Assembly (NCBI GenBank): GCA_017515425.1
Contig: JAFWFU010000047.1
Coordinates: 1-64,000 of the forward strand
DNA length: 64,000 bases
From: Mogibacterium sp.
Lineage (GTDB): Bacteria > Bacillota > Clostridia > Peptostreptococcales > Anaerovoracaceae
Direction of reading: 5' to 3'
The notes beneath the pieces are model-generated. The model made no database searches and was not told the origin of the DNA. It saw only the letters and a list, made by a program, of their open reading frames with translations. The position numbers were made by a program, and so were the translations under genes. This document shows, piece by piece, positions 17,737 to 27,986 of the stretch (position 1 is the first letter of the stretch; each line of letters begins with the position of its first letter).

Positions 17737-19899
17737 CTATATGCTCGGCATGAACGACGCCACGCCGTCATTGTCAAAGGTAATCGTTCCCCTTCTTATT
17801 CCGCCCGAGAAGAGATTATCCAGCACCATATGCAGGCGTCCCTTCTCCATATTCTCCATGAGGACATTGTATTCTCCCCTAACTACAAGTGTGTCGTAGA
17901 CATAGGCTCTTGCCGTCAAAGGGTCTGAGAGGTCGACCTTAACATAGTATAGGTCATTATCCGCCATAGCCTGAACGAAGTCTATCGTCTTGCTCATAAG
18001 CTTTTCGTCCTGCGTCCCGAGAGGCTCACCCAGCTTTATCTTATTGATGACATTCCCCTCAATAATGGTCAGCTTGGGCTTGGTGCGGCTCTTTTGAAGG
18101 AGGATCCCCTCCCTGTCTAAGATGAGATAGTCGTCATCATATTTGAGAGCCATGAGCTGCGTCCTCTCGCTCACCGTAATCACCAAGGTGGAAGGCAGCT
18201 TTCTTCTGACCTCTGCGCTTTTTATATATGGATTGAGCTCAAGATAATGCTTTATCTCCTTCTTGTCTGGGTGATAGATCAAATTCTTCCCAGGGACTGC
18301 ATGTCCCATGCTGATTATCTCCTCTGCGCTGTAATGCGAATTCCCATTTACCTCTATTGAGTCCACGGTGAAAATCGAAGTAAAGGAGAGTATCAGCCCT
18401 GTGACGAGGAGAACAATGAGTATGAGGAGCTCTATGAGCCTTCTCTTATGCCTGCGCCTCCTCTTCGCCGTCGCAATCTTTCTGAGGCGTATTCTTTCGG
18501 CGATTGCCCTATCCTCTTCGCTGAGCTCGGGTTCGGGTTCTTGTTCAGTCTCGGGTTCAGACGCGCTCTCTTTTTCAGCCTCCGCGCCCGATTTATCCTC
18601 ATTTATATATTTTTCACCAATACCCGAACCCTCATCTGCCTGGCTGTCCTCATCATCTATCTCAGCCTCTGCTGGGTATTCTTCACTTTCATTTTCACTT
18701 TCAATTTCAATTTCGCTCTCGCTATCACTATTACCGTCTTTCCCGTTTTCGTTTTCGGTTTCCGAATTTTCATCTATTGTCTTGACGCTTTCAGTCTCCG
18801 CAGCAACTATGGCTTCATATATGATATCGGCGGCATTGCATGGCGCAATCGCCCTGCTCGCTTCCTGCATTTTTTTAAGGAGCTCTCTGTCTCCGTCCAG
18901 CTTCTCTATTATCTCCTCGGCAGCGCTCACACATGTCTTAGCGCCCTCTTCTTCTCTCACTATAAACGCGCCGCCCGCATCTAGTACAGCCTTGGCGTTA
19001 TAGTATTGATGATCCTCGGTAACATTGGGCGAGGGAATAAAAACAGCCGCCCTGCCCGCCATAGTGGTTTCAGCCACGGAGAGCGCGCCGCTCCTGCATA
19101 TGCTTATATCACAGGCGGAGAGCATTTGCGGCATATCATTTATATAAGGGACTATCCTTATATTCTCAGGCTCAAATCCTTCTTGATCCAGCCTGCTCTT
19201 AATGTCCTCATAGTATTCCTTACCCGTTCCCCAGACCAGGGTAAAGCCTTCCCTATCCGCATATTTTACGGCGAGTGCCTCTCCGACCGCATTTGTGGTC
19301 TCAGAGCCGAGGCTTCCGCCGAATACCATTACGACAAAATCATCTTCGGGAATTCCAATCCCCGCCCTGTCCGCAGACTTATCTCTTCCCGAAAACTCCG
19401 CCCTTACAGGATTTCCGCTGTATACGGTTTTCTCCTTCTCCTTGAAATACTGACCTGCGGCTTCGAAGCCCAGGAATACCTTCTCGGCGTATTTAGCGAG
19501 GAATTTATTTGAGACCCCCGGAAATCCGTTCTGCTCATGCAGAAATATCCTCGCACCGAGAGCCGCCCCTGCCAGCACGACGGGAACGCTCACGAAGCTG
19601 CCGGTGCTGACTATGATGTCAGGCTTGAAGTCCTTCATAATTCGCATGGCTTGGCTTCTTCCCTTCATCGTCTTTATAAGGGTAGAAGCCATGCGGAAGG
19701 GGTTGTTTCTATGCATGGGCTCCGACTGAACTTCAAAGAGTTCATAGCCCGCCTTGCTGATTATCTCCCTTTCAAGCGGTTCTCCGCTGGCTATATATAT
19801 TATTTCACAGGACGGATCTTTTTCCCTGAATTTATCGCCTATGGCTATTGCAGGATAGATATGCCCGCCCGTCACTCCTCCGGTAAGAACTATTTTCAT
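17737..19899 (-). CDS. murG: MurG-FtsQ(DivIB) fusion: lipid II GlcNAc transferase joined to division protein
   Basis: A single 720-residue frame. Residues 1-365 are a complete MurG: LTGGVTGGHIYP at the N-terminus, HEQNGFPG near 121 and the UDP-GlcNAc site SGALSVAETTMAGRAAVFIP (270-289). MurG converts lipid I to lipid II on the inner face of the membrane. Residues 369-460 are a Glu/Ser/Asp-rich low-complexity linker. A basic stretch (479-487) leads into one membrane helix (488-508), then a POTRA domain (from TVDSIEVNGN, 511) and a DivIB/FtsQ beta domain to the end. In most Firmicutes murG and ftsQ are neighbouring but separate genes. The start shares its A with the ftsW stop (TGATG), implying coupled translation. 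Confidence 0.92.
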   Translation of the reverse strand: MKIVLTGGVTGGHIYPAIAIGDKFREKDPSCEIIYIASGEPLEREIISKAGYELFEVQSEPMHRNNPFRMASTLIKTMKGRSQAMRIMKDFKPDIIVSTGSFVSVPVVLAGAALGARIFLHEQNGFPGVSNKFLAKYAEKVFLGFEAAGQYFKEKEKTVYSGNPVRAEFSGRDKSADRAGIGIPEDDFVVMVFGGSLGSETTNAVGEALAVKYADREGFTLVWGTGKEYYEDIKSRLDQEGFEPENIRIVPYINDMPQMLSACDISICRSGALSVAETTMAGRAAVFIPSPNVTEDHQYYNAKAVLDAGGAFIVREEEGAKTCVSAAEEIIEKLDGDRELLKKMQEASRAIAPCNAADIIYEAIVAAETESVKTIDENSETENENGKDGNSDSESEIEIESENESEEYPAEAEIDDEDSQADEGSGIGEKYINEDKSGAEAEKESASEPETEQEPEPELSEEDRAIAERIRLRKIATAKRRRRHKRRLIELLILIVLLVTGLILSFTSIFTVDSIEVNGNSHYSAEEIISMGHAVPGKNLIYHPDKKEIKHYLELNPYIKSAEVRRKLPSTLVITVSERTQLMALKYDDDYLILDREGILLQKSRTKPKLTIIEGNVINKIKLGEPLGTQDEKLMSKTIDFVQAMADNDLYYVKVDLSDPLTARAYVYDTLVVRGEYNVLMENMEKGRLHMVLDNLFSGGIRRGTITFDNDGVASFMPSI

Positions 19900-21224
19900 C
19901 AGACAGCCGCCTCGCTTCCTTCAAAGCCCGCAGCAGCTTCCTCATCCTTTCTCCGCCGCATATATCTTTCCATGGCATTTGTGCGCTTTGAAACATTTAG
20001 AGCAATCCCCATTGCAATCATAAACGCCCATACGGACGTTCCGCCATAGCTGATAAACGGCAGCGTTATGCCCGTTGCCGGCATGGAAGCTGTAACAACC
20101 GCTACATTGATTATCACCTGTAGCCCCAGCATTGCAGCCACTCCCGTCGCAAGGAAAAGCCCCAGCCTGTCTCTTGCCTTGAGAGCTATCATAAATAGCC
20201 TGAAAAGCAGGATGATATACAAAATCATCAAGACCAGAAATCCAATATATCCGAGCTCTTCTCCGATAATAGCCAGGATAAAATCGTTCTGCGGCTCCGG
20301 GAGATAGAGATTTTTTGATACGCTTCTGCCAAATCCTAGCCCTTTTATCCCGCCGTTTCCGAGAGCTATGAGTCCCTGCGTAACCTGGTATCCGTCACCC
20401 TGTCTGTCGGCGAAGGGATTCGTAAACGATTCGATACGCTTATACCAATGCAGAGGAGTCTTGCTCGTGATTATATAGAAATAGAGTCCGATTGCTCCTA
20501 TTACGGGGACGATCATAAAGAAAATATTAAGCCCTGCCACCAGCATAATGGCTATCATAATGGCAGCGATTACAATGGCTGTTGACAGATTTGGCTGAGC
20601 AAAAATCAGCCAGAGATGCAGCCCCATTACAAGCACGATAATACCGAGCCCGCCAATAGTTTTTACGCCTCTAGGCTTAGAAGCCAAAAATCCCGAGGTG
20701 AACATTATCATCAGAACCTTCGAAAACTCACTCGGCGTTATTCGGATAAAGCCGAGGTCAATCCACCTCTGAGCTTGGTTTACCGACGTTCCCAAGAACA
20801 TTACCACGACGAGAAGCGCCAGGCTTACGAGGGCTGCGATGACATAGGTGTATTTGTAAATGCGATAGTTGATATTGGCAAAGACGAACATCAGCACCAA
20901 TCCGGTGGCAACGAAGAAGAGCTGTCTCCTAAGATAATAGAGCGGATCGGGCTCTGAGAAATTGATCGTCTCGTAATAGCCCGCGCTGAAAACCATGGCA
21001 ACTCCGAAGAGAGAAAGAATCACTACAAGAGCGACGACTCCGAAGTCATAGCCTCCGAGCACCTCGCCAAGCTCTCTCCAAGACTCCGAAAAAGCGGCTT
21101 TTTTCTCTGCCCTTCTCTCAGCCTTCGTCTGAGCTTTAAGCAGAGCCTTTTCCTCCGCCTTACGCCTTTTAACAGCAGCCTTGGATTTCTTTCTAGCTTC
21201 CTTTCTTTCCTTTTTGCTTGCCAA
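19899..21224 (-). CDS. ftsW: Septal peptidoglycan polymerase FtsW (SEDS family)
   Basis: A 441-residue polytopic membrane protein with about ten hydrophobic segments between residues 60 and 420. SEDS landmarks are visible: RWIDLGFIRITPSEFSK, the WYKR segment, LPEPQNDFILAIIGEELG and LPFISYGGTS. It polymerises lipid II together with a class B PBP. The N-terminus carries an unusually long, Lys/Glu/Ala-rich cytoplasmic extension (1-55). The stop overlaps the start of the MurG-FtsQ fusion. Confidence 0.95.
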   Translation of the reverse strand: MASKKERKEARKKSKAAVKRRKAEEKALLKAQTKAERRAEKKAAFSESWRELGEVLGGYDFGVVALVVILSLFGVAMVFSAGYYETINFSEPDPLYYLRRQLFFVATGLVLMFVFANINYRIYKYTYVIAALVSLALLVVVMFLGTSVNQAQRWIDLGFIRITPSEFSKVLMIMFTSGFLASKPRGVKTIGGLGIIVLVMGLHLWLIFAQPNLSTAIVIAAIMIAIMLVAGLNIFFMIVPVIGAIGLYFYIITSKTPLHWYKRIESFTNPFADRQGDGYQVTQGLIALGNGGIKGLGFGRSVSKNLYLPEPQNDFILAIIGEELGYIGFLVLMILYIILLFRLFMIALKARDRLGLFLATGVAAMLGLQVIINVAVVTASMPATGITLPFISYGGTSVWAFMIAMGIALNVSKRTNAMERYMRRRKDEEAAAGFEGSEAAV

Positions 21225-21288
21225 ATGTCTTACCTTTAAAATATATTTTCTGCTCTAATGAGCATTTATAAATTGCAGCTTTTAAAAA

Positions 21289-22674
21289 CTATCTGAGGAG
21301 CTCCTTAATACAGCTTTTGAAATGCCTTCCCCTCTGCTCGAAATTATCATACATATCCCAGCTCGCGCAGGCAGGCGAAAGCAAGACCTTGTCTCCCGGC
21401 TTTGCAAGCTCCGAGGCTTTTCTCACGCATTCAGGCATATCCTTACATCTGTAAATATCGGTAAAGCCATACCTCTTTGCTGCCTCTTCGATTATATCCG
21501 CATCTCTTCCAAGCAGGATAAGAGCGTGAACCCTTCCCTCAAGAGCGGCTGCAAATTCATCAAAATCTTGGTTCTTCGCGTCACCGCCCGCAATGAGAAT
21601 GATGTCCTTCTCGAGCGCCTTTAGAGCTATTATCGCAGCGTCGGTATTCGTTCCCTTCGAGTCATTATAGTATTCAACCTCGTCGACCTTTCCGCAGAAC
21701 TCTATCCTATGCTCGACCCCCGCAAACTCCTTTACCGAGGCGGAGATGACTTCCACCTCTATTCCGGCAAAGAATGCTATCGCAGAAGCCGCAAGCACAT
21801 TTTCTATATTGTGGTCGCCTATAATTCTTATATCATCAGTATCGCAGATTGTATATTCCTGTCCGTCAGCATCTCTTACAATAACTTTGCTATCGTCAAG
21901 ATAAGCTCCAGGCTCGCTCCCGCCCTTCATGCTGAATGAAATCGTCCTACCTTTTGCATTTGACGCGATTCGCCTTACCGTCTCGTCATCCGCATTGTAT
22001 ATGAAAGAGTCATCATCTTTCTGATTCATCATCACATTCGCCTTAGCCGCAGCATAGGCTTCCATGGTCTTATGCCTGTTCAGATGATCCGGTGTGATAT
22101 TCAGCACAGTGGCAAGTCTCGGTCTGAAAGTTTTTATCGTCTCGAGCTGGAACGACGAGGCCTCTGTGATAAGCCAATCCTCGGAAGTCGTCTCCTCCGC
22201 ATGAGTCACCACGGGATTTCCGATATTCCCGACTATGGACGTCTTAAATCCCGCATCTTCGAAAATCTTTCCCACAAGGCTCGTCGTAGTCGTCTTGCCG
22301 TTCGTGCCTGTGATTGCCACGAAGTTGCCCTCGCTTATCCTATAGGCGAGCTCAATCTCACCTATGATTTCTGCGCCCTGTTTCTCCGCCTCTTTGATAA
22401 AGGCCAGGTCGCTCGGAACTCCGGGGCTCAGGACGAGCATATCATATATGCTCATATCATCAGGCTCACTTCCAAGAAAAGCCGCAATGCCCTCGTTGTC
22501 CATATATTTTAGGAATTGAGTGTCGAGCCTGTCCGAAGTAGAAGAGTCCTGCACATAGACGGTCGCACCTTCCTCATTCAAAACTCTTGTGGCTGCTTTT
22601 CCTGATTTTCCCAGCCCGACCACGAGCACCTTTTTCCCCGCTAATGTCTCTCTGTATTCTTTTCCTCTTAACAT
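21289..22674 (-). CDS. murD: UDP-N-acetylmuramoyl-L-alanine:D-glutamate ligase
   Basis: A 461-residue cytosolic Mur ligase that adds D-Glu to UDP-MurNAc-L-Ala. It has an N-terminal Rossmann domain (VLVVGLGKSGKAATRVL), ATP-binding loop ITGTNGKTTTTSL, central motifs (NITPDHLNRH) and a C-terminal domain with YNDSKGTNTDA and SPACASWDMYDNFEQRG. These are typical of MurD. It sits between mraY and ftsW, 64 bases before the latter. Function is secure. Confidence 0.96.
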   Translation of the reverse strand: MLRGKEYRETLAGKKVLVVGLGKSGKAATRVLNEEGATVYVQDSSTSDRLDTQFLKYMDNEGIAAFLGSEPDDMSIYDMLVLSPGVPSDLAFIKEAEKQGAEIIGEIELAYRISEGNFVAITGTNGKTTTTSLVGKIFEDAGFKTSIVGNIGNPVVTHAEETTSEDWLITEASSFQLETIKTFRPRLATVLNITPDHLNRHKTMEAYAAAKANVMMNQKDDDSFIYNADDETVRRIASNAKGRTISFSMKGGSEPGAYLDDSKVIVRDADGQEYTICDTDDIRIIGDHNIENVLAASAIAFFAGIEVEVISASVKEFAGVEHRIEFCGKVDEVEYYNDSKGTNTDAAIIALKALEKDIILIAGGDAKNQDFDEFAAALEGRVHALILLGRDADIIEEAAKRYGFTDIYRCKDMPECVRKASELAKPGDKVLLSPACASWDMYDNFEQRGRHFKSCIKELLR

Positions 22675-22715
22675 ATTCTCACTTCCTCACTTAATTATTT
22701 TATACCCTTATTCAC

Positions 22716-22772
22716 TTGATTGATTGTTTGATTGTTTGATTGTTTGGTTGTTTGATTGTTTGATTATTTGCA
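22716..22772. repeat. 8-bp tandem repeat (TGATTGTT) between mraY and murD
   Basis: About six consecutive copies of TGATTGTT with single-base variants, followed by TTTTGCA repeats and ATATG-rich sequence. They fill most of a spacer of roughly 250 bases inside the dcw cluster. No gene is seen in the spacer. Confidence 0.85.
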
Positions 22773-22926
22773 TATATTTTAGTAAGCATTTTGCATTTTG
22801 CATTTTGCATGTTTATATGTTTGCACGTCCATATGTTTACACACCCATATGCTTATTTATTTATCTTATTTCATATCATATTTTTATCTTATTTTCTGCG
22901 GGCTTCATACTTCACTGTCATTTTTC

Positions 22927-23919
22927 CTATATAACCGAGAATATCGCTATTATGCAGCATATGAGGGTAAATATGCAGAACCTTCTGACTACCTTCGTCT
23001 CATGCCAGCCTCCGAGCTCAAAATGATGATGTATAGGCGCCATTCTGAATATCCTCTTTCCTCCCGTTTTCTTGAAATATGCGACTTGTATTATTACCGA
23101 AAGGGCTTCTATCACAAATAGCGCACCCGCTATTGGCAAAAGCCATTCAATTCGCCCGACGATAGCCATAGCCGAGAGGACTCCCCCGAGAGCCATGGAG
23201 CCCGTATCTCCCATGAAAATCTGCGCCGGATACCTATTGTATAAAAGATAGCCTATGGCTGCTCCGAATACAGCCTGCCCCGCGGCAGCCATAGCCATGC
23301 TGCCATCAGCGGAAAGGCATATCCCTATGACCGCGAACGTACATGCCACGATTGCGGAAATGCTTGCCGCAAGCCCGTCCAAGCCGTCCGTCAGATTTAC
23401 CGAATTTGCCATGGCGACTTCTATAAATATCACGAAGGGTATATAGAGCAGCCCCATATCTACGCTTTTTCCCGCAAATGGGATAATGACGGAGCTTCCC
23501 TCTCTCATCATCATAAACACAGCCAGGGCAGCACCGAAAATGCATTGAAGCAAGAGCTTTTGCTTAGGGGTGAGCCCCTCGTTTTGCTTCTTGGCTATTT
23601 TATTATAATCATCTATAAAGCCTACGGCGCCGAAGGCGTACATGCTGAGAAGAATAGCCAGCATATCGCCCATATCGGAAAGCCCCATAAGGACGGATAA
23701 AATCCCCGCCGGGGTAATTCCGGCTGCCATAGCGACGCCGCCCATGGTCGGCGTGCCCGTCTTAGCCAGATGTGCCTGCGGGCCTTCCTCTCTTATATAC
23801 TGACCGAACTGTTTATGTCTCAAATAAGGAATGAGACGTCCGGTTGCCAGCGCAGAGACGAGGAAGGCTATGGCAGCCACCGCCGAATATTTAAAAATAA
23901 TAAGATTCGTTAATTGCAT
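22927..23919 (-). CDS. mraY: Phospho-N-acetylmuramoyl-pentapeptide transferase
   Basis: A 330-residue membrane enzyme with about ten hydrophobic segments. It transfers phospho-MurNAc-pentapeptide to undecaprenyl phosphate to form lipid I. Diagnostic segments are KTGTPTMGGVAMA, the catalytic-type FIDDYNKIAKKQNEGLTPKQK, NLTDGLDGLA, FMGDTGSMALGG and RIFRMAPIHHHFELGGW. The order mraY then murD follows the usual dcw arrangement. Confidence 0.97.
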   Translation of the reverse strand: MQLTNLIIFKYSAVAAIAFLVSALATGRLIPYLRHKQFGQYIREEGPQAHLAKTGTPTMGGVAMAAGITPAGILSVLMGLSDMGDMLAILLSMYAFGAVGFIDDYNKIAKKQNEGLTPKQKLLLQCIFGAALAVFMMMREGSSVIIPFAGKSVDMGLLYIPFVIFIEVAMANSVNLTDGLDGLAASISAIVACTFAVIGICLSADGSMAMAAAGQAVFGAAIGYLLYNRYPAQIFMGDTGSMALGGVLSAMAIVGRIEWLLPIAGALFVIEALSVIIQVAYFKKTGGKRIFRMAPIHHHFELGGWHETKVVRRFCIFTLICCIIAIFSVI

Positions 23920-24145
23920 ATAAATTCTTTCTTTTCTATTTTTTATATATGTATTCGCTTCTCTTCTATCTTCTATCTTTTTCCTTATATCATTTTGCCT
24001 TTTACTGCTTGCGTCTCTTTTTCTAAACTGTTTAATTCTATCAGTTTCCTTCTGTTTCTTTACGTTTCACTGCTTTTCTACTCTTCTACTGCTCTTCCTT
24101 AATCTCTCTGCTGTCTCCCGCAGCTTTACATCTGGCACCGGCAGC

Positions 24146-26293
24146 CTATTCGCTGTAAATATACACCGCGGATTTCTTTTCCGCCTTAGACCCCGCCTTC
24201 GGATATTGGTCTACGACGATAAATGGCGCGTCGCTTCCCGTCTCCGGCATGACTATATAGTTCAGACCGGCATTTTGCAGCTTCGCTATCGCCACGCTGC
24301 TGTCATCACCCGTCACATCAGGCACCTTCACCTGATTCTCTTTCTTCTTATTCTCCTCAGCCTTGGAATACTCCCTCTCGACCCCCAAATATTGAAGTGT
24401 CTTTTCGGTTATTTCCTTTACAATCGGCCCCGCCGTGAACGCTCCATATTCCTTCTTCGTAGGTCTGTAAACTATACATATCATTGAAATCTTAGGGTCA
24501 TCCATAGGAGCCATGACCACGAAGGAAGTATTTGTCGCAGACGAATACCTGCTGCCTTCGACGAAGTTCGCCGTACCCGTCTTTCCTCCAACCCTATAGC
24601 CGGGCACATAAGCCGTGGTTCCGCCCGCATCAGAGACATAGTATTCCATAATATCCTTCATCTTCTCCACAGTAGGCTCGGAAACCACCTGCCTGACCTT
24701 GACGTCCTCAAATTCCTTGACGGTATTTCCGTCCTCGTCCACGATTTTCTTCACAATCTTTGGCTTCATCAGGATTCCGTCATTTCCGAAGACGTTTATC
24801 GCGCTGAGAATCTGAATCGGCGTTATGGCAATCCCCTGTCCATAGCCGGTGGTCGCCAGATCGACTATGCTCATTGTTTCGGGATCCTTTACTATGGAAT
24901 TGGTCTCGCCCGGAAGGTCAATCCCCGTCTTGTCGTTGAAGCCGAACATATCTATATAGTCGTAGAATGTCTTAGCTCCCATATCCATGGCGACCTGCGC
25001 CAATGCTGGATTGCATGAATTCCCGACAGCCTCTTTTAAATCCTCATGTCCGTGAGTATAAAGACATCGGAGCGTATATCCACCAACAGGTATGCCTCCC
25101 GTGCATGTATATGATGAATTATCATCAGCGCTTGCCGAGTCGAGAGCCGCCGCCGCCGCTATGAGCTTGAAGGTGGAACCCGGCTCGTAGACATCACTCA
25201 CGCCTCTTATGCTCCACATTCTGCTCAGATAGTCGGACTTCTCCCTGTCGTTCATCGCCTCAAAGCTCGCCTGCTCAGCCTTGCCGACAGGCTCGTTCGA
25301 TCTATTCGGGTCAAATTCAGGTGTGGTCGCCTGAGCGAGTATATCCCCCGTCTTGGGATTCATAACTATGCAGGTTATCGCATCCGCGTCCGTCTGCTTC
25401 ATGCCCGTTTCAAGAGCGTCCTCAACGAAACTCTGAATAACCGAATCTATGGTGGTTACTATGCTGACGCCGTTCTGAGCCTTATAATACCTCGAGCTAT
25501 TGGAAACCGTGTCCCCGTTGAGGTCGGTCGTCATCACCGTCCTGCCCTTCACGCCGGCGAGCTCCGAATTATATTGGTATTCAAGCCCCGAACGCCCCGT
25601 ATTTGTAGCGTCTACGCCCCCGAGCACCTGTGCGGCAAAGGCGCCGTTCGGATAATACCTCGAAACCTTCGTCTTTACGACTATATTGCTGCCGAAGGCT
25701 TCCCTTGCCATATCCACCTTCGACTTGCTGAGCCCGTCAGCAACCAGGACGAGGTTTTCCTCCCCGCTTAAAATCTCATGCAACTCCTCGCTGCTCTTTC
25801 CCGTTATCTCATAGAGTATTTTGAGAATGCTCGCCTTTATCTCGGGCTTTATATCCGTCGATTTGTAGAGCTGCTGAGAATAGGCATAGAGTTCATACTC
25901 GGTGACGGACTCCGCCAGGACATTCATGCGCGAATCATAGATAGAGCCCCTCGCCGGGTCTATCTCGAAGTCGACCTTCTGCATTTCCGTCGCCATAATC
26001 CTTAGCTCATCAGCCCTTACAATCTGCCAATATCCCATGCGGATTATAAGAGCGAAGAGGAGTATCAAAATCAAACCGAATCCGAGCCCAATCCTTCTCC
26101 TGTTAATCGGAAGAACCTTTTCGGTGTTGCTGCTGCCTTTGCCACCGCCGTCAAAGTTGTCGTTGCTGGGGCTATAGCTCTTGCCTTTGCTCTTCTTCTT
26201 TCGTTTGCGTTCGATTTTGGCTTCGGCTTTTATGTCGCTCTTCTTATTCTTTTTTTTCTTATTCTCTTTCTGCCTATCCTTTTTCTTTGCCAT
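24146..26293 (-). CDS. Class B penicillin-binding protein (FtsI/SpoVD type) with PASTA domain
   Basis: A 715-residue septal transpeptidase. A very basic cytoplasmic tail (1-60) leads into one membrane helix (69-88), a pedestal domain (110-270) and a transpeptidase domain. Active-site motifs are SxxK at 373-376 (PGSTFK), SCN at 426-428 and KTGT at 571-574. A single PASTA domain (about 648-715) closes the protein. It crosslinks peptidoglycan at the septum with FtsW. PASTA-bearing PBPs at this position are called PBP2x or SpoVD; which applies depends on whether the organism sporulates, which the window does not show. Confidence 0.93.
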   Translation of the reverse strand: MAKKKDRQKENKKKKNKKSDIKAEAKIERKRKKKSKGKSYSPSNDNFDGGGKGSSNTEKVLPINRRRIGLGFGLILILLFALIIRMGYWQIVRADELRIMATEMQKVDFEIDPARGSIYDSRMNVLAESVTEYELYAYSQQLYKSTDIKPEIKASILKILYEITGKSSEELHEILSGEENLVLVADGLSKSKVDMAREAFGSNIVVKTKVSRYYPNGAFAAQVLGGVDATNTGRSGLEYQYNSELAGVKGRTVMTTDLNGDTVSNSSRYYKAQNGVSIVTTIDSVIQSFVEDALETGMKQTDADAITCIVMNPKTGDILAQATTPEFDPNRSNEPVGKAEQASFEAMNDREKSDYLSRMWSIRGVSDVYEPGSTFKLIAAAAALDSASADDNSSYTCTGGIPVGGYTLRCLYTHGHEDLKEAVGNSCNPALAQVAMDMGAKTFYDYIDMFGFNDKTGIDLPGETNSIVKDPETMSIVDLATTGYGQGIAITPIQILSAINVFGNDGILMKPKIVKKIVDEDGNTVKEFEDVKVRQVVSEPTVEKMKDIMEYYVSDAGGTTAYVPGYRVGGKTGTANFVEGSRYSSATNTSFVVMAPMDDPKISMICIVYRPTKKEYGAFTAGPIVKEITEKTLQYLGVEREYSKAEENKKKENQVKVPDVTGDDSSVAIAKLQNAGLNYIVMPETGSDAPFIVVDQYPKAGSKAEKKSAVYIYSE

Positions 26294-26525
26294 AATGTCT
26301 GCGACATTCTCTTAATCTCATAATTCGACAGGTTATTATACTATATATAGTAGGCGTTGTATAGTACCGCACTGTATTTGGTGCTTCGTCTCGCCCATTT
26401 CTATCCTCTCCCTTTTCTATCCTCGCCGCTGTTCAATAAGCATTTGCAAGGCTTTGCTCTTTTTATAAAAGAACCACCAACCCGTCTCCGGATTAGTGGC
26501 TCTCAGTATCAAGAATTGGATAGTA

Positions 26526-26948
26526 CTAATTATAAGCTTCGCTTCTTATAACGGCAGCGAGGCTCTGATCCTGCTTCTCACTCTTTCCGAGAACGATTAC
26601 ATTCTCAGATGTGGGGAAAACCATTCCATAGTCGCTCGTCGCAACCTTTTCAATGGAAGTAACATTTATCTGCTCTATAAGCTGACTGTTCAAAGAGTCA
26701 ATCTCAGCCTCGAGATAATTATTCTCCTTGATGAGCTCATTGTTCTCATGCTGAATGCTGGCGCAGTATGCCCTCATGCCTATTAGAATAAAAATTGCAA
26801 GCAAAATAAGACTGCTTATTCTTATCATATGTCTCCTGTCCTTGGAGACCCTTGCTCTGCGGACATCATCAAGCCTCACCTCATTAGGCGCTGCATAATT
26901 TATTCCGTTTAAAATGCCTGCTCTCGCGGCTTGGGCTCTGCTGCTCAT
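26526..26948 (-). CDS. ftsL: FtsL-like division protein
   Basis: A 140-residue bitopic protein with an N-terminal cytoplasmic part (1-50), one membrane helix (about 52-70) and an extracytoplasmic coiled coil (75-105, ENNELIKENNYLEAEIDSLNSQL). It then has an IEKVATSDYGM segment of the kind seen in FtsL/DivIC septum proteins. Its position between rsmH and the class B PBP is the canonical ftsL place. Sequence similarity in this family is always weak, so the name rests on layout and position. Confidence 0.8.
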   Translation of the reverse strand: MSSRAQAARAGILNGINYAAPNEVRLDDVRRARVSKDRRHMIRISSLILLAIFILIGMRAYCASIQHENNELIKENNYLEAEIDSLNSQLIEQINVTSIEKVATSDYGMVFPTSENVIVLGKSEKQDQSLAAVIRSEAYN

Positions 26949-27002
26949 TTTTGCATCCCCTATGAATATCTCCTAAGCTTTAACTGATGTTGAATGTCTG
27001 GA

Positions 27003-27043
27003 TAGTGTGTTTTATTAGTGTGTGTGTTTTATTAGTATGTGTT
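27003..27043. repeat. Simple repeat of GTGTGTTTTATTA units after rsmH
   Basis: Three imperfect copies of AGTGTGTGTTTTATT follow the rsmH stop codon and fill part of the spacer before ftsL. Confidence 0.8.
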
Positions 27044-27976
27044 TTATTTTTTCTCGATAACCCTGAGCTTGGCGCTCCTCGCCCTCGGATTCGACTCCCT
27101 CTCTTCGCTGCTCGGAATAATAGGCTTCTTGGTTATCCTCTTTACGTCTGCCACCTTCCCACATATGCAGATCGGAATCTCTACAGGGCAGGTGCATGGA
27201 TTAAGCCTTCTTTCAAACTCCGTCTTTACTATCCTGTCCTCGAGAGAGTGGAAGGTTATAATCGCCAGCCTGCCTCCGCTTGATAGAATATCCGGCAGCT
27301 TGGAGACCCCCTCTTTCAGATGTCCGAGTTCGTCATTCACCTCTATGCGGATTGCCTGAAATGTTCTCTTTGCCGGGTGAGGTCCTGTCCTCCTCGCCTT
27401 AGCGGGTATCGCAGCCTTTATAATCTCGGTCAGCTCCGCCGTTGTTTCTATGGGCTTTTCCTTCCTCGCCTTTTCTATGAACTCGGCGATTCTCGCCGCC
27501 CAATTCTCTTCTCCGTATTCCCTGATGATTCGCGCCAGATCTGCTCTTTCATAACCGTTCACTACGTCATAGGCTGTCAGGCTGTCGCCATCGTCCATTC
27601 TCATATCCAGCAGCGCGTCATGCATATAGGAGAAGCCTCTTTTAGGATTGTCGAGCTGATAGGACGAAACTCCAATATCCAGGAGAATCCCGTCTACCTT
27701 CTCTCCGGCAGCCCTTTCTATGGCTTCTGCGTCGCTATAGTTTGAATGGAGTATTATATATCTGCATTTGTATTCGGAGAGCCTTTTCTCCGCGGCCTTC
27801 AATGCCTCTATGTCTCTGTCGACAGCTATTATCAGACCTTTCTCGGAGAGCCTTGAAGCTATCCCTGAGGCATGACCTCCGCCGCCTGCCGTGCCGTCAA
27901 CATATATCCCGTCCGCCTTGATGTCCAAGGCTTCCATGACTTCGTCGTAGAGCACCGGTATATGTTCGAATTCCAT
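27044..27976 (-). CDS. rsmH: 16S rRNA (cytosine1402-N4)-methyltransferase RsmH
   Basis: A 310-residue SAM-dependent enzyme that methylates C1402 of 16S rRNA. The ATG at 27976 is chosen ([17 protein letters not shown]) because it has a GGGAGAG ribosome site and leaves a 10-base gap to mraZ; an upstream ATG at 28057 would overlap mraZ by 71 bases. Motifs are [10 protein letters not shown] (SAM site), [26 protein letters not shown] and the C-terminal SLEDRIVK. mraZ-rsmH is the normal head of the dcw cluster. Confidence 0.96.
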   Translation of the reverse strand: MEFEHIPVLYDEVMEALDIKADGIYVDGTAGGGGHASGIASRLSEKGLIIAVDRDIEALKAAEKRLSEYKCRYIILHSNYSDAEAIERAAGEKVDGILLDIGVSSYQLDNPKRGFSYMHDALLDMRMDDGDSLTAYDVVNGYERADLARIIREYGEENWAARIAEFIEKARKEKPIETTAELTEIIKAAIPAKARRTGPHPAKRTFQAIRIEVNDELGHLKEGVSKLPDILSSGGRLAIITFHSLEDRIVKTEFERRLNPCTCPVEIPICICGKVADVKRITKKPIIPSSEERESNPRARSAKLRVIEKK

Positions 27977-27986
27977 AGCGCTCTCC

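Noticed and set aside
18368..19003. Plus-strand frame of 211 codons, Ser/Leu-rich
   Set aside because: Antisense to the low-complexity linker of MurG-FtsQ; no ribosome site and no protein-like pattern.
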